Assembly (NCBI GenBank): GCA_017619615.1
Contig: JAFZRY010000032.1
Span: 42,951-106,950 of the forward strand
Length of the DNA: 64,000 nucleotides
From: Lachnospiraceae bacterium
Lineage (GTDB): Bacteria > Bacillota > Clostridia > Lachnospirales > Lachnospiraceae
Reading direction: 5' to 3'
Shown here one piece after another: positions 34,008 through 44,093 of this stretch; the first letter of the stretch is position 1, and every line of letters begins with the position of its first letter. The position numbers were made by a program, and so were the translations under genes. The notes under the pieces are model-generated. The model saw only the letters and a list, made by a program, of their open reading frames with translations. It was not told the origin of the DNA and did no database searches.

Positions 34008-34295
34008 ATGAAACTGGTTCCTTTAGCAGACCGCGTGGTCTTAAAGCAGGTGGAAGCGGAAGAAGTCACCAAGAGCGGCATCGTGCTGCCCGGCAGCGCC
34101 AAGGAAAAGCCCCAGACGGCGGAAGTCATCGCGGTGGGCCCCGGCGGCGTGGACAAGGACGGCAACAAAGTGAACATGGAAGTCAGCGTTGGCCAGAAGG
34201 TGATCTACAGCAAGTACGCGGGCACCGAAGTGAAGCTGGACGGCGTGGAATATATCATCGTAAAGCAGAGCGATATCCTGGCTATCGTAGAGTGA
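34008..34295 (+). CDS. groES: Co-chaperonin GroES
   Basis: A 95-aa co-chaperonin that caps GroEL. It begins [19 protein letters not shown] and carries the mobile loop around [15 protein letters not shown] (21-35). Length and order (groES then groEL, 17 nt apart) are standard. It is expressed from the CIRCE-controlled promoter just upstream, with AGGAGG as ribosome binding site. Confidence 0.97.
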   Translation: MKLVPLADRVVLKQVEAEEVTKSGIVLPGSAKEKPQTAEVIAVGPGGVDKDGNKVNMEVSVGQKVIYSKYAGTEVKLDGVEYIIVKQSDILAIVE

Positions 34296-34309
34296 TCGGA
34301 GGAGAATGA

Positions 34310-35935
<1,626 letters not shown>

Positions 35936-35956
35936 TCACCAGCGGATAAGAACTAG

Positions 35957-35998
35957 AAAACCCGGGGAACCATGCTCGCATGGGGACCCGGGTTTTTT
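35957..35998 (+). terminator. groESL terminator
   Basis: AAAACCCGGG (35957-35966) pairs with CCCGGGTTTT (35987-35996). An inner CATG-ctcg-CATG stem caps the hairpin and TTTTTT follows. It lies 22 nt after the groEL stop. Confidence 0.92.
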
Positions 35999-36193
35999 AG
36001 TTCTTAAGCCGCGCCCTTCATGAGCATGCAGCAGGGGCAGGGGCCCCGCGGAATGCGAATGAAGGGGAGCACAGCGGGAGCGCAAGGCGCGGAGCTGTGC
36101 GGGGTGATCACATCCTGAGGTCTTATTATCTGTTAATTGGAACTTTTCTGAAAAACTCGAACTGCTCTATCGGAATTACGCTTCTTTGAATTG
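35999..36193. other. Gap between groEL terminator and the AT-rich island; no gene seen
   Basis: Bases 35999-36115 are GC-rich, rich in purine stretches (GGGGAGCACAGCGGGAGC) and encode nothing I recognise. Composition then switches to AT-rich near 36120, probably the left edge of the island carrying the next two genes. No direct repeat or attachment site is evident. Confidence 0.4.
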
Positions 36194-36223
36194 TTGAATC
36201 ACTTGTGAAAAATATGATATAAT
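36194..36223 (+). promoter_or_regulatory. Promoter of the AT-rich island
   Basis: TTGAAT (36194-36199), an 18-nt spacer and a perfect TATAAT (36218-36223), with a start near 36230 and the ATG at 36259 after a GGGAGGG ribosome binding site. With no terminator visible before 38677, it could drive the nucleotidase, the helicase-like gene and mazG together. Confidence 0.6.
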
Positions 36224-36258
36224 AACTACAACAATATCTGTCGAAAGTAGGGAGGGCT

Positions 36259-36815
36259 ATGAGAAAGCTAACTATTCTTGTTGATATGGATGGAACTATT
36301 GAATCGCTTTTGGACGTCTGGTTGAATAGACTTAATAAAAAGTACAACAGAAACGTCAAGTTTGAAGATATCACATCATGGGATATTTCAAAACTATATG
36401 ACGGATTATCTCAGACGGACGTGATGAATGAAGTACTTGACGATTCAATTTGGCAAGAAGTCCAACCCATCAATGGCGCTTATAATGTGCTGAAAAAATG
36501 GATTGCAGAAGGACATCATGTGTATATAGTGACCGCCACGCCATATCAGTCTTTAAAAGCCAAAATGGACGATCTCCTTTTTCGTTGTTTCCCGTTTATA
36601 TCATGGGAAAATGTTATTATTACTTCAAATAAGCAATTGCTAAAGTGTGATGTAATGATAGATGATGGCATTCATAACCTTATAGGCGGGGAGTATAAAA
36701 AGATTCTGTTTGATGCACCATATAATCGTAGTTTTGATGATAAAAATCAGGTATAATTAGAGTTAAAGATTGGGATTCCATAGATAAACTAATAACGAGT
36801 TTTTGTGACCTGTAA
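36259..36815 (+). pseudogene. 5'(3')-deoxyribonucleotidase (HAD, NT5C-like) with a C-terminal frameshift
   Basis: The frame from 36259 gives 165 aa with HAD motif VDMDGT (Asp9, Asp11), YIVTATPYQS and KKILFDAPYNRSFDD, the pattern of NT5C-type deoxyribonucleotidases that dephosphorylate dNMPs. The frame ends early at TAA 36754-36756. Another frame from 36750 reads GIIRVKDWDSIDKLITSFCDL and stops at TAA 36813-36815, which is the C-terminal helix expected for the family. The shift falls at or next to a run of five A's (36742-36746); one more A would restore the frame. This may be a mutation, an assembly error or slippage. The gene is clearly AT-rich compared with groEL and mazG. Confidence 0.72.
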
Positions 36816-36848
36816 CACCTGCCCAACCGAGAAAGAAGAGAACTTGCG

Positions 36849-38633
36849 ATGAAATCCCCTATCATTTATACCAAACCAGAAACAATTAGTTCTGCATTTG
36901 CAGATGCAGTATATGATGAGATAGTAAAAAGGGGCGATCCGGATAAAACGGTTCTGCTAAATTATCCTACAGTTTATATTCATTACTGGAATAAAGATTT
37001 GTCTGATCCTGACAGCAAATACGATATTTATATTGGGGAGAGCAATGATGTAATTGAGCGTACAAAACAACACTATTATGACAGTTCTAACCCTAAAAAC
37101 TGGCAGTATGATTTATCTCGATCTGGCGCAACTCCGAATCTAGTGATAATCGGACATGATCATTTTAATAAATCACTAACGCTGGACATTGAAAACAGAA
37201 TGATTCAGTATGCGCTTGGCATGTCAACAGTTGAGAATGTCCGCAATGGACGCGGGAATCCTCAGAATTCGTATTATCCTGATGTTGAATTGGATGAATT
37301 GTTTTCTAAAATATGGAGACAGCTCAGAAGATATGATAAGAGATTTTTCTTAACCGAAGCCGAAATAAAAGACTCCGCCATTTTTAAAGCATCACCATTT
37401 CACAAACTGACAGATGAACAAATAAAAGCACAAAATCTGATTACAGATACTGTAAGAAATGCATTATCAAGATTTTCAGCAATGGGGGCAGTCGCTGCTC
37501 AAAACCATCAACTTGTTTTTGTTGAAGGCGAAGCCGGAACCGGAAAAACAGTTCTTACCAATAGTACTTTTTATAAACTGATTGATGAAGGATATAAGTG
37601 CCAGTTACTTGTAAACCATGAGGAACAGGTTAGCGTTTATAAGGAAATTGCAAGAAAGCTTCAGTTACCGGATTACGAAAAGATAGTAAGTAGGCCTACT
37701 ACTTTTATAAATAACCAGAGCATAACAGAACCCATAGATGTTGCATTTATAGATGAGGCACATCTTTTATGGACTCAAGGAAAACAGACATATCGTGGAA
37801 ACAATCAGTTGGACGATATTATGGCCAGGGCTAAAGTAACGGTAATAATGTTTGATGAATACCAGATTCTGACAACTGAAGAATATTGGGAGCCTGCGCA
37901 GATAATAAACAAGCGCGTGTTGTCACAATCACAAGGCAATTATTTGACACTGACCAATCAGTTGCGGATGCACGCAGGAAATGAAATAATGGATTGGATA
38001 GATGCCATAACCAAACGTTTCACAGTGGATAAATTAGTCAGCAATCCATCTGGATATGATTTGCAAATCTTTGACTCGCCAGATGATTTGGATAAAGCGA
38101 TAAGAAAAAAAGCAAATGAACCAGACAAAAAACTATCCAGAATAGTGGCATCATACGACTGGGATTATAGTGACAGAAATACCCCACATACAGGCAAGCC
38201 TTATTGGGGAGTTAATATTGGGGACAGTTTCTTTAAGCCATGGAATCGAGAACTTCTTAAAAGTACTCTTGCAAATATGAAAAAAAGGTCGGAGAAACAA
38301 TCTCTCAGAAAATTGGCTTGGGCTGAACAACCACAAACCATAGACGAGATTGGATCAACTTTTACAATTCAAGGATTCGACTTGGTTTATGCAGGAGTTA
38401 TTATAGGTCCTTCTGTTAAGTATAGAAATGGTAAAATTGAATTCCATCCGGAATGCAGTAAAAACGACAAGGCAATTCGGAATCGGACGTTAAGTGACGG
38501 AACAAAAAGGAAATTTGCCGAGTACCTTCTGAGCCATGAACTTAGGGTTTTGCTGACGCGTGGTGTGAAGGGTATGTACATTTATGCATGTGATGACGAA
38601 TTAAGGAATGCACTTAAGGACTCTTTGATTTGA
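36849..38633 (+). CDS. GIY-YIG nuclease fused to a DUF2075 superfamily 1 helicase-like ATPase
   Basis: A 594-aa protein. The N-terminus (about 40-120) fits a GIY-YIG endonuclease fold: YIHYW, YIGES (61-65), Arg71 in VIERTKQHY, and Glu115 in LDIENRM. A DUF2075 P-loop domain follows: Walker A GEAGTGKT (227-234), DEAH (302-305), LTNQLRMH as a sensor-like motif, and a C-terminal LLTRGVKGMYIY typical of SF1/Schlafen-group-3-like helicase domains. Such proteins are widespread, patchily distributed and often suspected in anti-phage defence, though I know of no proven role for this exact form. It is AT-rich, 33 nt after the frameshifted nucleotidase and 43 nt before mazG. Confidence 0.85.
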   Translation: MKSPIIYTKPETISSAFADAVYDEIVKRGDPDKTVLLNYPTVYIHYWNKDLSDPDSKYDIYIGESNDVIERTKQHYYDSSNPKNWQYDLSRSGATPNLVIIGHDHFNKSLTLDIENRMIQYALGMSTVENVRNGRGNPQNSYYPDVELDELFSKIWRQLRRYDKRFFLTEAEIKDSAIFKASPFHKLTDEQIKAQNLITDTVRNALSRFSAMGAVAAQNHQLVFVEGEAGTGKTVLTNSTFYKLIDEGYKCQLLVNHEEQVSVYKEIARKLQLPDYEKIVSRPTTFINNQSITEPIDVAFIDEAHLLWTQGKQTYRGNNQLDDIMARAKVTVIMFDEYQILTTEEYWEPAQIINKRVLSQSQGNYLTLTNQLRMHAGNEIMDWIDAITKRFTVDKLVSNPSGYDLQIFDSPDDLDKAIRKKANEPDKKLSRIVASYDWDYSDRNTPHTGKPYWGVNIGDSFFKPWNRELLKSTLANMKKRSEKQSLRKLAWAEQPQTIDEIGSTFTIQGFDLVYAGVIIGPSVKYRNGKIEFHPECSKNDKAIRNRTLSDGTKRKFAEYLLSHELRVLLTRGVKGMYIYACDDELRNALKDSLI

Positions 38634-38676
38634 GGACTTAACTCTGCCGTATATCATTCCCCCCAGGAGGCTCCCC

Positions 38677-38994
38677 ATGACCGAAACCACCCTCGCCCGC
38701 ATCCGCCGCTTCACGTCCGACCGCGACTGGGACCAGTTCCACACCCCCGCCAACCTCGCCAAATCCATCGTCATCGAGGCCGCGGAACTCCTCGAATGCT
38801 TCCAGTGGAGCGACGAATACGACCTCCAGCACGTCAAAGAAGAACTGGCCGACGTCCTGGTCTACTGCCAGGACCTCCTGGACAAACTGGGCCTGGACGC
38901 GGACGAGATCATCAACATGAAGATGGATAAGAACGAAGCGAAATACCCGGTAGAAAAATCGAAAGGCAGCGCGGCGAAGTACGACCGGCTGTGA
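38677..38994 (+). CDS. MazG-like nucleotide pyrophosphohydrolase
   Basis: A 105-aa all-alpha NTP pyrophosphohydrolase of the short MazG-like/RS21-C6 group, releasing pyrophosphate from (d)NTPs. The metal-binding motifs are EAAELLECFQW (EExxE-type) and EELADVLVY. The ribosome binding site is CAGGAGG. Base composition is GC-rich like the chromosome, unlike the two genes upstream, so mazG may be resident and the island inserted next to it. DUF2075 and MazG-like genes are, as I recall, often neighbours in Firmicutes. Confidence 0.9.
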   Translation: MTETTLARIRRFTSDRDWDQFHTPANLAKSIVIEAAELLECFQWSDEYDLQHVKEELADVLVYCQDLLDKLGLDADEIINMKMDKNEAKYPVEKSKGSAAKYDRL

Positions 38995-39033
38995 TCCCGC
39001 ATTCCAAACCGCAGAACCAGGAGGTCCCCCCGC

Positions 39034-40428
39034 TTGGCCACTGACCGCAAAAACAAAAAAGAAATCTTCGAAAACCTCCCCGTGCCCCGCGCCCTCTGGG
39101 TCATGGCCGTCCCCACCGTCATCAGCCAGCTGATCAACCTGATCTACAACATGGTGGACGCCTACTTCATCGGCCGCACCGGCAACTCCTACATGATGGG
39201 GGCCACCACGCTGACGCTGACGCTGGTCATGATGAACACGGCGCTGTCCAACATCACCGGTATCGGCGGCGGCAGCCTGCTCGCGCGCCTGATGGGCGCC
39301 GGAAGAGAAGAAGAGGCCCGCCGCGTCAGCGCCTTCAGCATCTGCTGCTCCGCCGCGATCGGCTTCACCTACTCCCTCCTGCTGGGCCTCTTCGCCCGCC
39401 CGCTCCTGCTCTTCCTGGGCGCCTCCGACAACACCATCGGCTACGCCCTGCAGTACACGCAGCTCGTCCTGGTCCTGGGCAGCATCCCCAGCCAGCTCTC
39501 CATGACGCTGGCGCACCTCCTGCGCAACGCCGGCTATTCCGGCAAGGCGAGCCTGGGCCTGTCCGGCGGCGGGATCCTGAACATGATCCTGGACCCGCTC
39601 TTCATGTTCGTGCTGCTCCCGCCCGGCTATGAAGTGGTGGGCGCCGCCCTGGCCACGCTGCTGTCCAACACCGCGGCCTGCCTGTACCTGCTGTTCACGT
39701 ACCGCCGGGCCCGGGAGACCGCGCCCCTGAGCGTCTCGCCCGCGGTAGCGCGCCGGACGGAGCGGGGCAGCGTGCGCGCGCTGTTCGCGGTGGGCGTCCC
39801 TTCCGCGATCCTGACCGGCCTGTTCGACCTGGCCAACGTCTGCGCCAACATGATCGCGGCCGCGCACAGCGATCTGGTGCTGGCCGGCCTGGGCATCACG
39901 ATGAAAGTAGAGCGCGTCCCGAACGCGATCAGCATCGGCATCTGCCAGGGCGCGATGCCCATCATCGCGTACAATTACGCCTCCGGCAACACGGCGCGGA
40001 TGAAAAAAACGATCAACACCGCGCGCCTGTGGGGCCTGTGCGTGGCGGCCTGTGCCATCCTGTTCTTCCAGCTCTTCGCGGAGCCGGCCACGCGCCTGTT
40101 CCTGGACACCTCCAAAGCCGGGGCGGAGAACGCGCTGCTCACGATCTCGTTTGCCGCAATGTTCCTGCGCATCCGCTGCTTGGCCTCGCCCGTGCAGTTC
40201 ATCAACTACCACAGTTCCTTCTGCATGCAGGCCATGGGCCGCGGCCGCTCTACGATGATCCACGCGGCGGTGCGGGAACTGGTGGTGTACATCCCGCTGA
40301 TGTTCCTGCTGGACAAGCTGTTCGCGGAGCCCGGGCTGGCGGCGGCGCTGCCGGCGGCGGAGAGCGTGAGCGCGGTGTTCGCGATGTGGATGCTGGCGAG
40401 GGCGATCAGGTCCGCGACGGAGAAATGA
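39034..40428 (+). CDS. MATE-family efflux transporter
   Basis: A 464-aa integral membrane protein with twelve predicted helices and MATE motifs in both halves (VISQLINLIYNMVDAYFIGR and GIGGGSLLARLMG in the first, SAILTGLFDLANVCANM in the second). It would export drugs or metabolites by sodium or proton antiport. Unlike the MATE protein at 11453, it has no extra C-terminal domain. The start is TTG at 39034 with CAGGAGG upstream, 39 nt after mazG. Confidence 0.88.
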   Translation: MATDRKNKKEIFENLPVPRALWVMAVPTVISQLINLIYNMVDAYFIGRTGNSYMMGATTLTLTLVMMNTALSNITGIGGGSLLARLMGAGREEEARRVSAFSICCSAAIGFTYSLLLGLFARPLLLFLGASDNTIGYALQYTQLVLVLGSIPSQLSMTLAHLLRNAGYSGKASLGLSGGGILNMILDPLFMFVLLPPGYEVVGAALATLLSNTAACLYLLFTYRRARETAPLSVSPAVARRTERGSVRALFAVGVPSAILTGLFDLANVCANMIAAAHSDLVLAGLGITMKVERVPNAISIGICQGAMPIIAYNYASGNTARMKKTINTARLWGLCVAACAILFFQLFAEPATRLFLDTSKAGAENALLTISFAAMFLRIRCLASPVQFINYHSSFCMQAMGRGRSTMIHAAVRELVVYIPLMFLLDKLFAEPGLAAALPAAESVSAVFAMWMLARAIRSATEK

Positions 40429-40443
40429 GGCGGAGATGATACG

Positions 40444-40468
40444 TAGGGGCCGATGTTTCATCGGCCCG
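40444..40468. repeat. Dispersed palindromic repeat, family A (GATG subtype, copy 2)
   Basis: GTAG followed by GGGCCGATG-ttt-CATCGGCCC (40447-40467), differing from the copy at 6345 by a single loop base. It lies between the MATE stop and a terminator. Confidence 0.75.
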
Positions 40469-40477
40469 GAAAGACAT

Positions 40478-40503
40478 AAAAAGGGAGGCCGTTAAGGCCT
40501 CCC
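40478..40503 (-). terminator. Terminator of the surface-protein gene at 40524 (may act both ways)
   Basis: GGGAGGCC (40483-40490) and GGCCTCCC (40496-40503) form an 8-bp stem. On the minus strand TTTTT follows, 20 nt after the stop of the surface-protein gene; on the plus strand a weaker T-rich run follows. Confidence 0.82.
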
Positions 40504-40523
40504 CGTTGTTTTGTTATGCTGTT

Positions 40524-43500
40524 TTACGCTTCCTTCCTGCGGCGGCTCAGGACGGCGGCCAGAGCAGTGCTGGCGGCCATGATGAGGGCAACGAAGAGGA
40601 GGATGCTGCCGTCATCGCCGGTAGGCGGAGGCGTGGCAGGCGTGGTGGTCGGCGCGGGGGTGGTGGTCACTTCGGGCGTTGTGGTTTCCTCGGGGGTGGT
40701 GGTCACTTCGGGAGGCGTGGTCTCCTCGGGGGTGGTGGTCACTTCGGGAGGCGTGGTCTCCTCGGGAGTGGTAGTCTCCTCGGGAGTGGTTTCTTCCGGA
40801 GTGGTGGTCTCTTCGGGAGTGGTTTCTTCCGGAGTGGTGGTCTCCTCGGGGGTCGTGATCTCTTCCGGCGTGGTCTCCTCGGGCGTCGTCGTTTCCTCCG
40901 GAGTGGTGGTTTCTTCCGGCGTGGTCTCGGGCACGTAGGTGTTGGTAAATTCGGCGATGTTGTCTTCCGGGCCGTCCACTTCGGCGACGAGGTGGCCTTC
41001 GCCGTCGTCGGTCACGGTGACGGTGATGGTATAGACCTGCGTGTCGTAGGTCCAGCCGGCGGCGCTGCCGATCTCTTCGGAGATCTCAAAGGTGTAGGTG
41101 CCGGCCGCGTCAAACGTGAGCGGGGCGAACCATTCCTCGCCTTCGCCGTCGATGGTGACGGACTCGGTGTAGTCTTCGCCGTCGGTCAGCGTGAAGGTGA
41201 AGGTCAGCGTGTCTTCCGGCTCGCCTTCGATGTTCTTGCGGGCGCCGAAGGTCACTTCAACCGGCTCGGCTTCGTAGGGGTTGGTCACGGTCAGGGAATC
41301 GTTCCCGTCGTAGCTGACCTCGGCGGTCAGTTCGTTGGTGTCCGCGTCCTTCGTGACGGTCACGACGACGCTGTGAGGTTCCGTGTCATACGTGACGCCG
41401 GGGATGTCGCCGGGCTGCTCAGTGACGGTGTATTCGTAGGTACCGGACTTCTCAAAGGTGATTTCGCCGAAGCTGACGGTCGGCTCGTCCTTGGTGACCG
41501 TCACTTCGGTGACTTCCGGCATAGGAGCGCCTTCGGTCACGGCTTCCAGGACGAAGGTGAAGCTGTCCGTGTCTTTCCATTCGCGGCCGGTCAGTTCCTT
41601 GGTGACTTCGATCTCCGTGACGGCGGGTTCGTAGGTGTTGGTGATGGTCAAGCTGCCTGCGCCGTCGTAGGTCATTTCGGCGGTCAATTCGCCGGTCTCT
41701 TCGTTCTTCGTGACGATAACGGTCAGGGTGTGCGCCGTGGTGTCGTAGGTGACGCCGTCCGCGCCATCGTTCAACTCGGTGATGGTGTACTGGTAGGTGC
41801 CGGCTTCCTTGAAGAGGATGGAACCGTAGACGGCCGTGGGTTCGTCCTCGGTGGCGGTCACGACGGTCTCCGCGGGCATCGGGGCGCCTTCGGTGACGGC
41901 GGCCAGCTTAAAGCGGAACGCGTCGGCCTTGCCCCAGTCTTCGAAGGCCTTGGTGACTTCGGGCTTCACGGAGACGGTGCCGGGCTTGTCGACGGGGACG
42001 TTTTCGATGTATTCGGAGACGACGTCTTCATACACGATGGTGCCGTCCTCGGCCGTGACCGGGTTGGGCAGGGTGATGAAGAACGGATCCGCGACGTATT
42101 TGACCTTCTCCGCGTTCAGGCGCTCCACGACCAGGTAGGAGCCGCGCTCCAGCGCCGTAAAAGCGTAGCCGGTGTCGTCCGTGGTGATGGTGGCGACGAG
42201 GTTGTCGGAGGTGGCGTAGCGGGCGACGTCTTCGTCCGTGGGCTTGGCGGGAAGCTCCTCGCCTTCGTCCGGAACGGCGCGGTAGACGTCAAAGCTGATG
42301 TCGGAGATGGGGTAGTTGGTGCCTTCCGCGGTCTTGTAGACGCGCAGACCCATTTCGACGTCCTGATTGAAGGTGAAGCTGTCCTCGGCGTGGATGCGGG
42401 TGGTGCCTTCGGCGACGCCCACGAGCGACTGGGACTTGTCATAGCCTTCCTTGGGCTCATAGAAGTACACGCCCTTGGCCAGGTCCTGCGTGCCGTCGAC
42501 CGAGACGGTCACGGTATCGCCGTATTTCGCGGTGATGGAGACCTGGTAGACGGTCTTGCCGCTGACGTCCACGGTCTCGCTGCCGTTCATGTCGGCTCCC
42601 TGTTCGCTGATGACTTTAATGGCGACGTTGTCGCCCGCGGACGTGGTCCCGTGGTTCAGGAAGATGTTCAGGTCGACCTGGTAGGTGTCGGACGTGCCGG
42701 GCACCAGCGCGGTGCGGGCGATGGTGACGTCGGTGATGACGATCTGGTTATCGGACGCCTGCACGCCGGGCAGATTGGACAGGAACGTGGTCAGAGAATT
42801 GATGCGGTCTTCCAGTTCCGGATAATAGGTGTAGCTGTAGTAGCCCACGTAGTAGTCGCCGGGAGCGATGGCGTACCAGTCCCAGATCTCGTTGCGGTAG
42901 TCGTGCATGGAGGACATCAGAAGCTTGACGCGCTCGGTGCGGACTTCATTCATGGCGCCGGTGCCGACGTAGCTGGTGTCTTCATAGTGGTTGGAGTAGT
43001 TCCAGATGGCCAGCTGCACGCCGGCGATGATGTCGCTGCGGGTCAGGGCCGCCGCTTTGTCGGCGGGGTAGCCGTTCGCGGCGAGCCATTCCTTCATCTG
43101 GTCGATGGTGACGTACGGGTAGGAGTTCTGCACGATGGCGCGGATGTGCGAGGCGGCCTCCTCGCTGTAGTACGTGGCGTCTTCCAGGTTGACGCGCTTG
43201 TAGTGCCAGCCCCGGACCGCGTTCATGGCGGTGTCGCAGCAGTAAGTCAGATCATAGTTGCTGGAACCGTAGACGAAGCGGCCGTCCGGCTCCCAGGAGG
43301 TGATGCCGGTGCTGGCGTCTATGATGGCGAAGTTGGCGGGGATGCCGGCGTCCGCAAAGCTGAAGCTGATCTCATAGCCGCGCATGAACTCGTAGATGTA
43401 CGGGTCGGACGGGTCGGTGACGGGGGTCACGGAGATCGGGTAGCTCAGCTGGTCGGTGGAGATGGGCGCCACGATCAGGTCTTCGCTGTGCAGGGGGAAG

Positions 43501-43913
43501 GTGGTGGGCAGCGTGTCGTACGGCGTCAGCTTGGCCAGGTTGGCGGCGGCGGTCTCGTCCGCGGCGATGGCGGCCTTCTGGTCGTCGCTCAGGGCGTCGT
43601 AGGCTTCCTTGGCGGCGGCGCGCTTCGCGAACATGTCGTCCAGATAGTCGCGGTACTCCTGCTGGGCGGCGAGGTGCTGATCCGTATAGTTGTTGTACGG
43701 GCGGCGGCCGGTCAGGTTGTTGTGCTGGGTGACCGTGACGCGATAGTACTGCATTTCCGCAAGGGAGTCGATGCCTTCGAGCAGGGTCTTGACGTTCTCC
43801 ACGGCCTCGTCTTCGCCTTCCGCGCGGACGCGGGTGGCGGCGGGGGCGAGCAGGGTGAAGAGCATCAGGAAGGCGATGCCGAAGGCGGCGAGTTTCGTCC
43901 AATACTTCTTCAT
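40524..43913 (-). CDS. Cell-wall-anchored adhesin with thioester (TQXA-type) head and pilin-like isopeptide repeats
   Basis: A 1129-aa surface protein. Signal peptide 1-31 (MKKYWTKLAAFGIAFLML). A TQXA-like thioester domain follows, with YCCD (Cys225/226) and GVQLAIW (Gln300), which in related adhesins form a Cys-Gln thioester that binds host protein covalently. The middle contains a prealbumin-like domain (GYAFTALERGSYLVVERLN). Then come three Spy0128/FctA-like domains (VTKAFEDWG; VTKELTGREW; GARKNIEGEPED). A PEETTTPEETT-type stalk of about 100 residues ends in PPPTGDDGS, a hydrophobic segment and RRRKEA, a sortase signal with Pro in place of Leu. The ATG at 43913 follows AGAGGA; an upstream frame to 43985 is rejected. 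Confidence 0.88.
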   Translation of the reverse strand: MKKYWTKLAAFGIAFLMLFTLLAPAATRVRAEGEDEAVENVKTLLEGIDSLAEMQYYRVTVTQHNNLTGRRPYNNYTDQHLAAQQEYRDYLDDMFAKRAAAKEAYDALSDDQKAAIAADETAAANLAKLTPYDTLPTTFPLHSEDLIVAPISTDQLSYPISVTPVTDPSDPYIYEFMRGYEISFSFADAGIPANFAIIDASTGITSWEPDGRFVYGSSNYDLTYCCDTAMNAVRGWHYKRVNLEDATYYSEEAASHIRAIVQNSYPYVTIDQMKEWLAANGYPADKAAALTRSDIIAGVQLAIWNYSNHYEDTSYVGTGAMNEVRTERVKLLMSSMHDYRNEIWDWYAIAPGDYYVGYYSYTYYPELEDRINSLTTFLSNLPGVQASDNQIVITDVTIARTALVPGTSDTYQVDLNIFLNHGTTSAGDNVAIKVISEQGADMNGSETVDVSGKTVYQVSITAKYGDTVTVSVDGTQDLAKGVYFYEPKEGYDKSQSLVGVAEGTTRIHAEDSFTFNQDVEMGLRVYKTAEGTNYPISDISFDVYRAVPDEGEELPAKPTDEDVARYATSDNLVATITTDDTGYAFTALERGSYLVVERLNAEKVKYVADPFFITLPNPVTAEDGTIVYEDVVSEYIENVPVDKPGTVSVKPEVTKAFEDWGKADAFRFKLAAVTEGAPMPAETVVTATEDEPTAVYGSILFKEAGTYQYTITELNDGADGVTYDTTAHTLTVIVTKNEETGELTAEMTYDGAGSLTITNTYEPAVTEIEVTKELTGREWKDTDSFTFVLEAVTEGAPMPEVTEVTVTKDEPTVSFGEITFEKSGTYEYTVTEQPGDIPGVTYDTEPHSVVVTVTKDADTNELTAEVSYDGNDSLTVTNPYEAEPVEVTFGARKNIEGEPEDTLTFTFTLTDGEDYTESVTIDGEGEEWFAPLTFDAAGTYTFEISEEIGSAAGWTYDTQVYTITVTVTDDGEGHLVAEVDGPEDNIAEFTNTYVPETTPEETTTPEETTTPEETTPEEITTPEETTTPEETTPEETTTPEETTPEETTTPEETTPPEVTTTPEETTPPEVTTTPEETTTPEVTTTPAPTTTPATPPPTGDDGSILLFVALIMAASTALAAVLSRRRKEA
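40640..40935. repeat. Low-complexity tandem repeats encoding the Pro/Thr/Glu stalk
   Basis: Imperfect 15- and 18-bp units built on GGTGGTCTCCTCGGGAGT encode (T)TPEET repeats in the minus-strand adhesin. A shorter version of the same stalk is at 44225-44360 in the neighbouring adhesin gene. Confidence 0.85.
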
Positions 43914-43993
43914 GTTTTTTCCTCTTTTGGTTTTTGAAATAGAGTTAACGTTCATTGACGGAAAGCGCGCGGGCGCTTTTCCCACAATTTTCT

Positions 43994-44022
43994 AATATAC
44001 ATTAAGTAAGAGTACGTGTCAA
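43994..44022 (-). promoter_or_regulatory. Promoter of the adhesin gene at 43913
   Basis: Read on the minus strand: TTGACA (44022-44017), a 17-nt spacer and TATATT (43999-43994). The leader of about 75 nt holds an imperfect GGAAAGCG/CGCTTTTCC hairpin (about 43961-43982). Confidence 0.78.
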
Positions 44023-44051
44023 CATAAAAAGGCGCCCGATGGACACCTTTC

Positions 44052-44076
44052 AAAAAAGGGCGGCCAATGGCCGCCC
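44052..44076 (-). terminator. Terminator of the adhesin gene at 44094
   Basis: On the minus strand GGGCGGCC-att-GGCCGCCC (44058-44076) followed by TTTTTT, 18 nt after the stop. The fourth copy in the window of this hairpin type. Confidence 0.88.
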
Positions 44077-44093
44077 CTGTGGGTTTGGTTTGA

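Noticed and set aside
40640-40935. Tandem repeats that could suggest a CRISPR array
   Set aside because: The repeats are contiguous, in frame, imperfect and code for PEETT stalk residues; there are no unique spacers and no cas genes in the window.
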